From: Acanthornis magna
Taxonomy: Eukaryota > Chordata > Aves > Passeriformes > Acanthizidae
DNA length: 64,000 nt
Assembly (NCBI GenBank): GCA_036785705.1
Contig: JAWUZG010000333.1
Location: forward strand, 1 to 64,000
Direction of reading: 5' to 3'
Part shown: piece after piece, positions 63,001-64,000 of the stretch
Layout of the letters: each line of letters begins with the position of its first letter
How positions within the stretch are numbered: the stretch's first letter is position 1
Notes under the pieces: generated by a model
The model's input: the letters and a program-made list of their open reading frames with translations, nothing else
The model's database searches: none
Told to the model about the DNA's origin: nothing
Translations under genes and position numbers: made by a program

Positions 63001-64000
63001 AAATTAAGGCAAATTTACTGCTCAGGTATGTTGAATCCATGTCTCTGGAAAGCCAGAACCACAGAATGAGTTTGGGCCAGGAATAGCTCAGCATTCCCTT
63101 GAAATTAATTACTGAATTCAATTGCTTTGCAGAGTCTGCTGGCAGATGTTGGTAATGTTTCAGAATTAAAAAGTAACAATTATAAATAAAATAATTCAGG
63201 GAAAATAGTAGATGAGATTTGCAGACATTGATCCCACAAATGCACCATCAAATAGAACTGCTGGAAATAATATTAAGAAATAAATAAGGAAATAAAATAG
63301 GAAATAAAATTAAGAATCTAAAAGTTGATAGAAATAATTGGGAAGCTCCAGCTTCTTCTTGGTTTAGAGTCATAAAGAATATCTCCATCATGTCAAGACC
63401 AGTCAATGTCATTTTCCACAGGCCAAAATAGCAGCTTCAGTAGGGCTAGAAAAAAATTAGTTAAAGAAGCCTTTCCATTTCCCAAAGCAGAATTGCTACA
63501 ACCATACCTTCTCATTTTCTCAAAAGTTTTATATTTTTTCTTAATGTTTTATTAAACATTCTCATTGATTTCTTACTAAGAAATACAATTTTGGCCAACG
63601 TGCACATCTCAGACATTATTTTAAAGACATTTCTGTAAAAGAAATCATGAGAAGTGTAATAAAAAAGAGGAAAGCACGTCTGTTATAAATCCAATGGAAC
63701 AACAACTTTCAAATTTTAAAAAAATCATGAAAATCTATTCTTTGGAAGGTTTTTAGCAAGTCTAAAGAACATAATTTATAAGGAATCTTCACAGTGACAG
63801 TCAATTTAACAGAAGCTCCACCTAGACCAAAAATTAATAGCATCACACAAACCTTCCATTTTTATCTCCATTTCTTTCACTGGGTTTCCTTGGCCAGACA
63901 GGACCCTTAACCAGCTTCAGCTCACTTCTAGGTATAGTTGTGTTTGCAATGAGCCACACAGGGACCCCTCCTGTGAAGCCTGAACTCTGCAAGCTGGGCA
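63001..64000. other. Unique AT-rich noncoding stretch
   Basis: Only a short two-copy 12-base repeat, GGAAATAAAATA (63288-63311), stands out. No gene is recognised up to the end of the window. Confidence 0.65.

Overview
The window reads as noncoding DNA from a bird genome, most likely a neoavian and plausibly a songbird. The evidence is the repeat content: three fragments of CR1 LINEs with avian-type 3' ends (an ATTCTGTG-type tail in one, a TATTC-type tail in another), and two LTRs of kinds I know from bird endogenous retroviruses. The DNA is AT-rich. I see no CpG island, no confident multi-exon gene, no rRNA or tRNA and no CRISPR. Most open frames are short and look like chance. The window therefore looks like a gene desert or the interior of one or more very large introns.

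Layout. Positions 1-1853 are unique AT-rich sequence. A 5'-truncated CR1 3' end (1854-2060) runs into a TATTC microsatellite (2061-2172). Mostly unique sequence follows to about 26 kb, broken by a T24 run beside a GC-richer block (4575-5010), a G-rich tandem repeat (6691-6764), and two long low-complexity tracts of complementary composition (17449-17572 A/C-rich, 18953-19072 G/T-rich). A short minus-strand segment (23535-23581) has splice-site-like flanks and an AT-hook-like reading frame; it is the best single candidate for a real exon, but it is not proven.

From 26 to 35 kb there are two LTRs of different families in opposite orientations (26267-26720 minus, 34250-34797 plus), neither with proviral genes beside it, and an exact 14-bp hairpin at 33245-33285. 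From 35 to 53 kb I see unique sequence with small tandem duplications. The 53.9-55.8 kb block holds a short unexplained cysteine-rich open frame, then a plus-strand CR1 pol remnant whose reverse transcriptase is broken by stops, deletions and lost catalytic aspartates. An older CR1 piece lies at 58950-59480. Near the end is a GCATAT-type repeat that contains an exact palindromic POU-factor motif.

No set of genes here works together as a pathway. Functional content, if any, would be distal regulatory DNA, long noncoding RNA or isolated small exons, which cannot be settled from one sequence. I did not find a convincing new biological system. The observations most worth following are the cysteine-rich frame at 53897-54178 and the candidate exon at 23535-23581.
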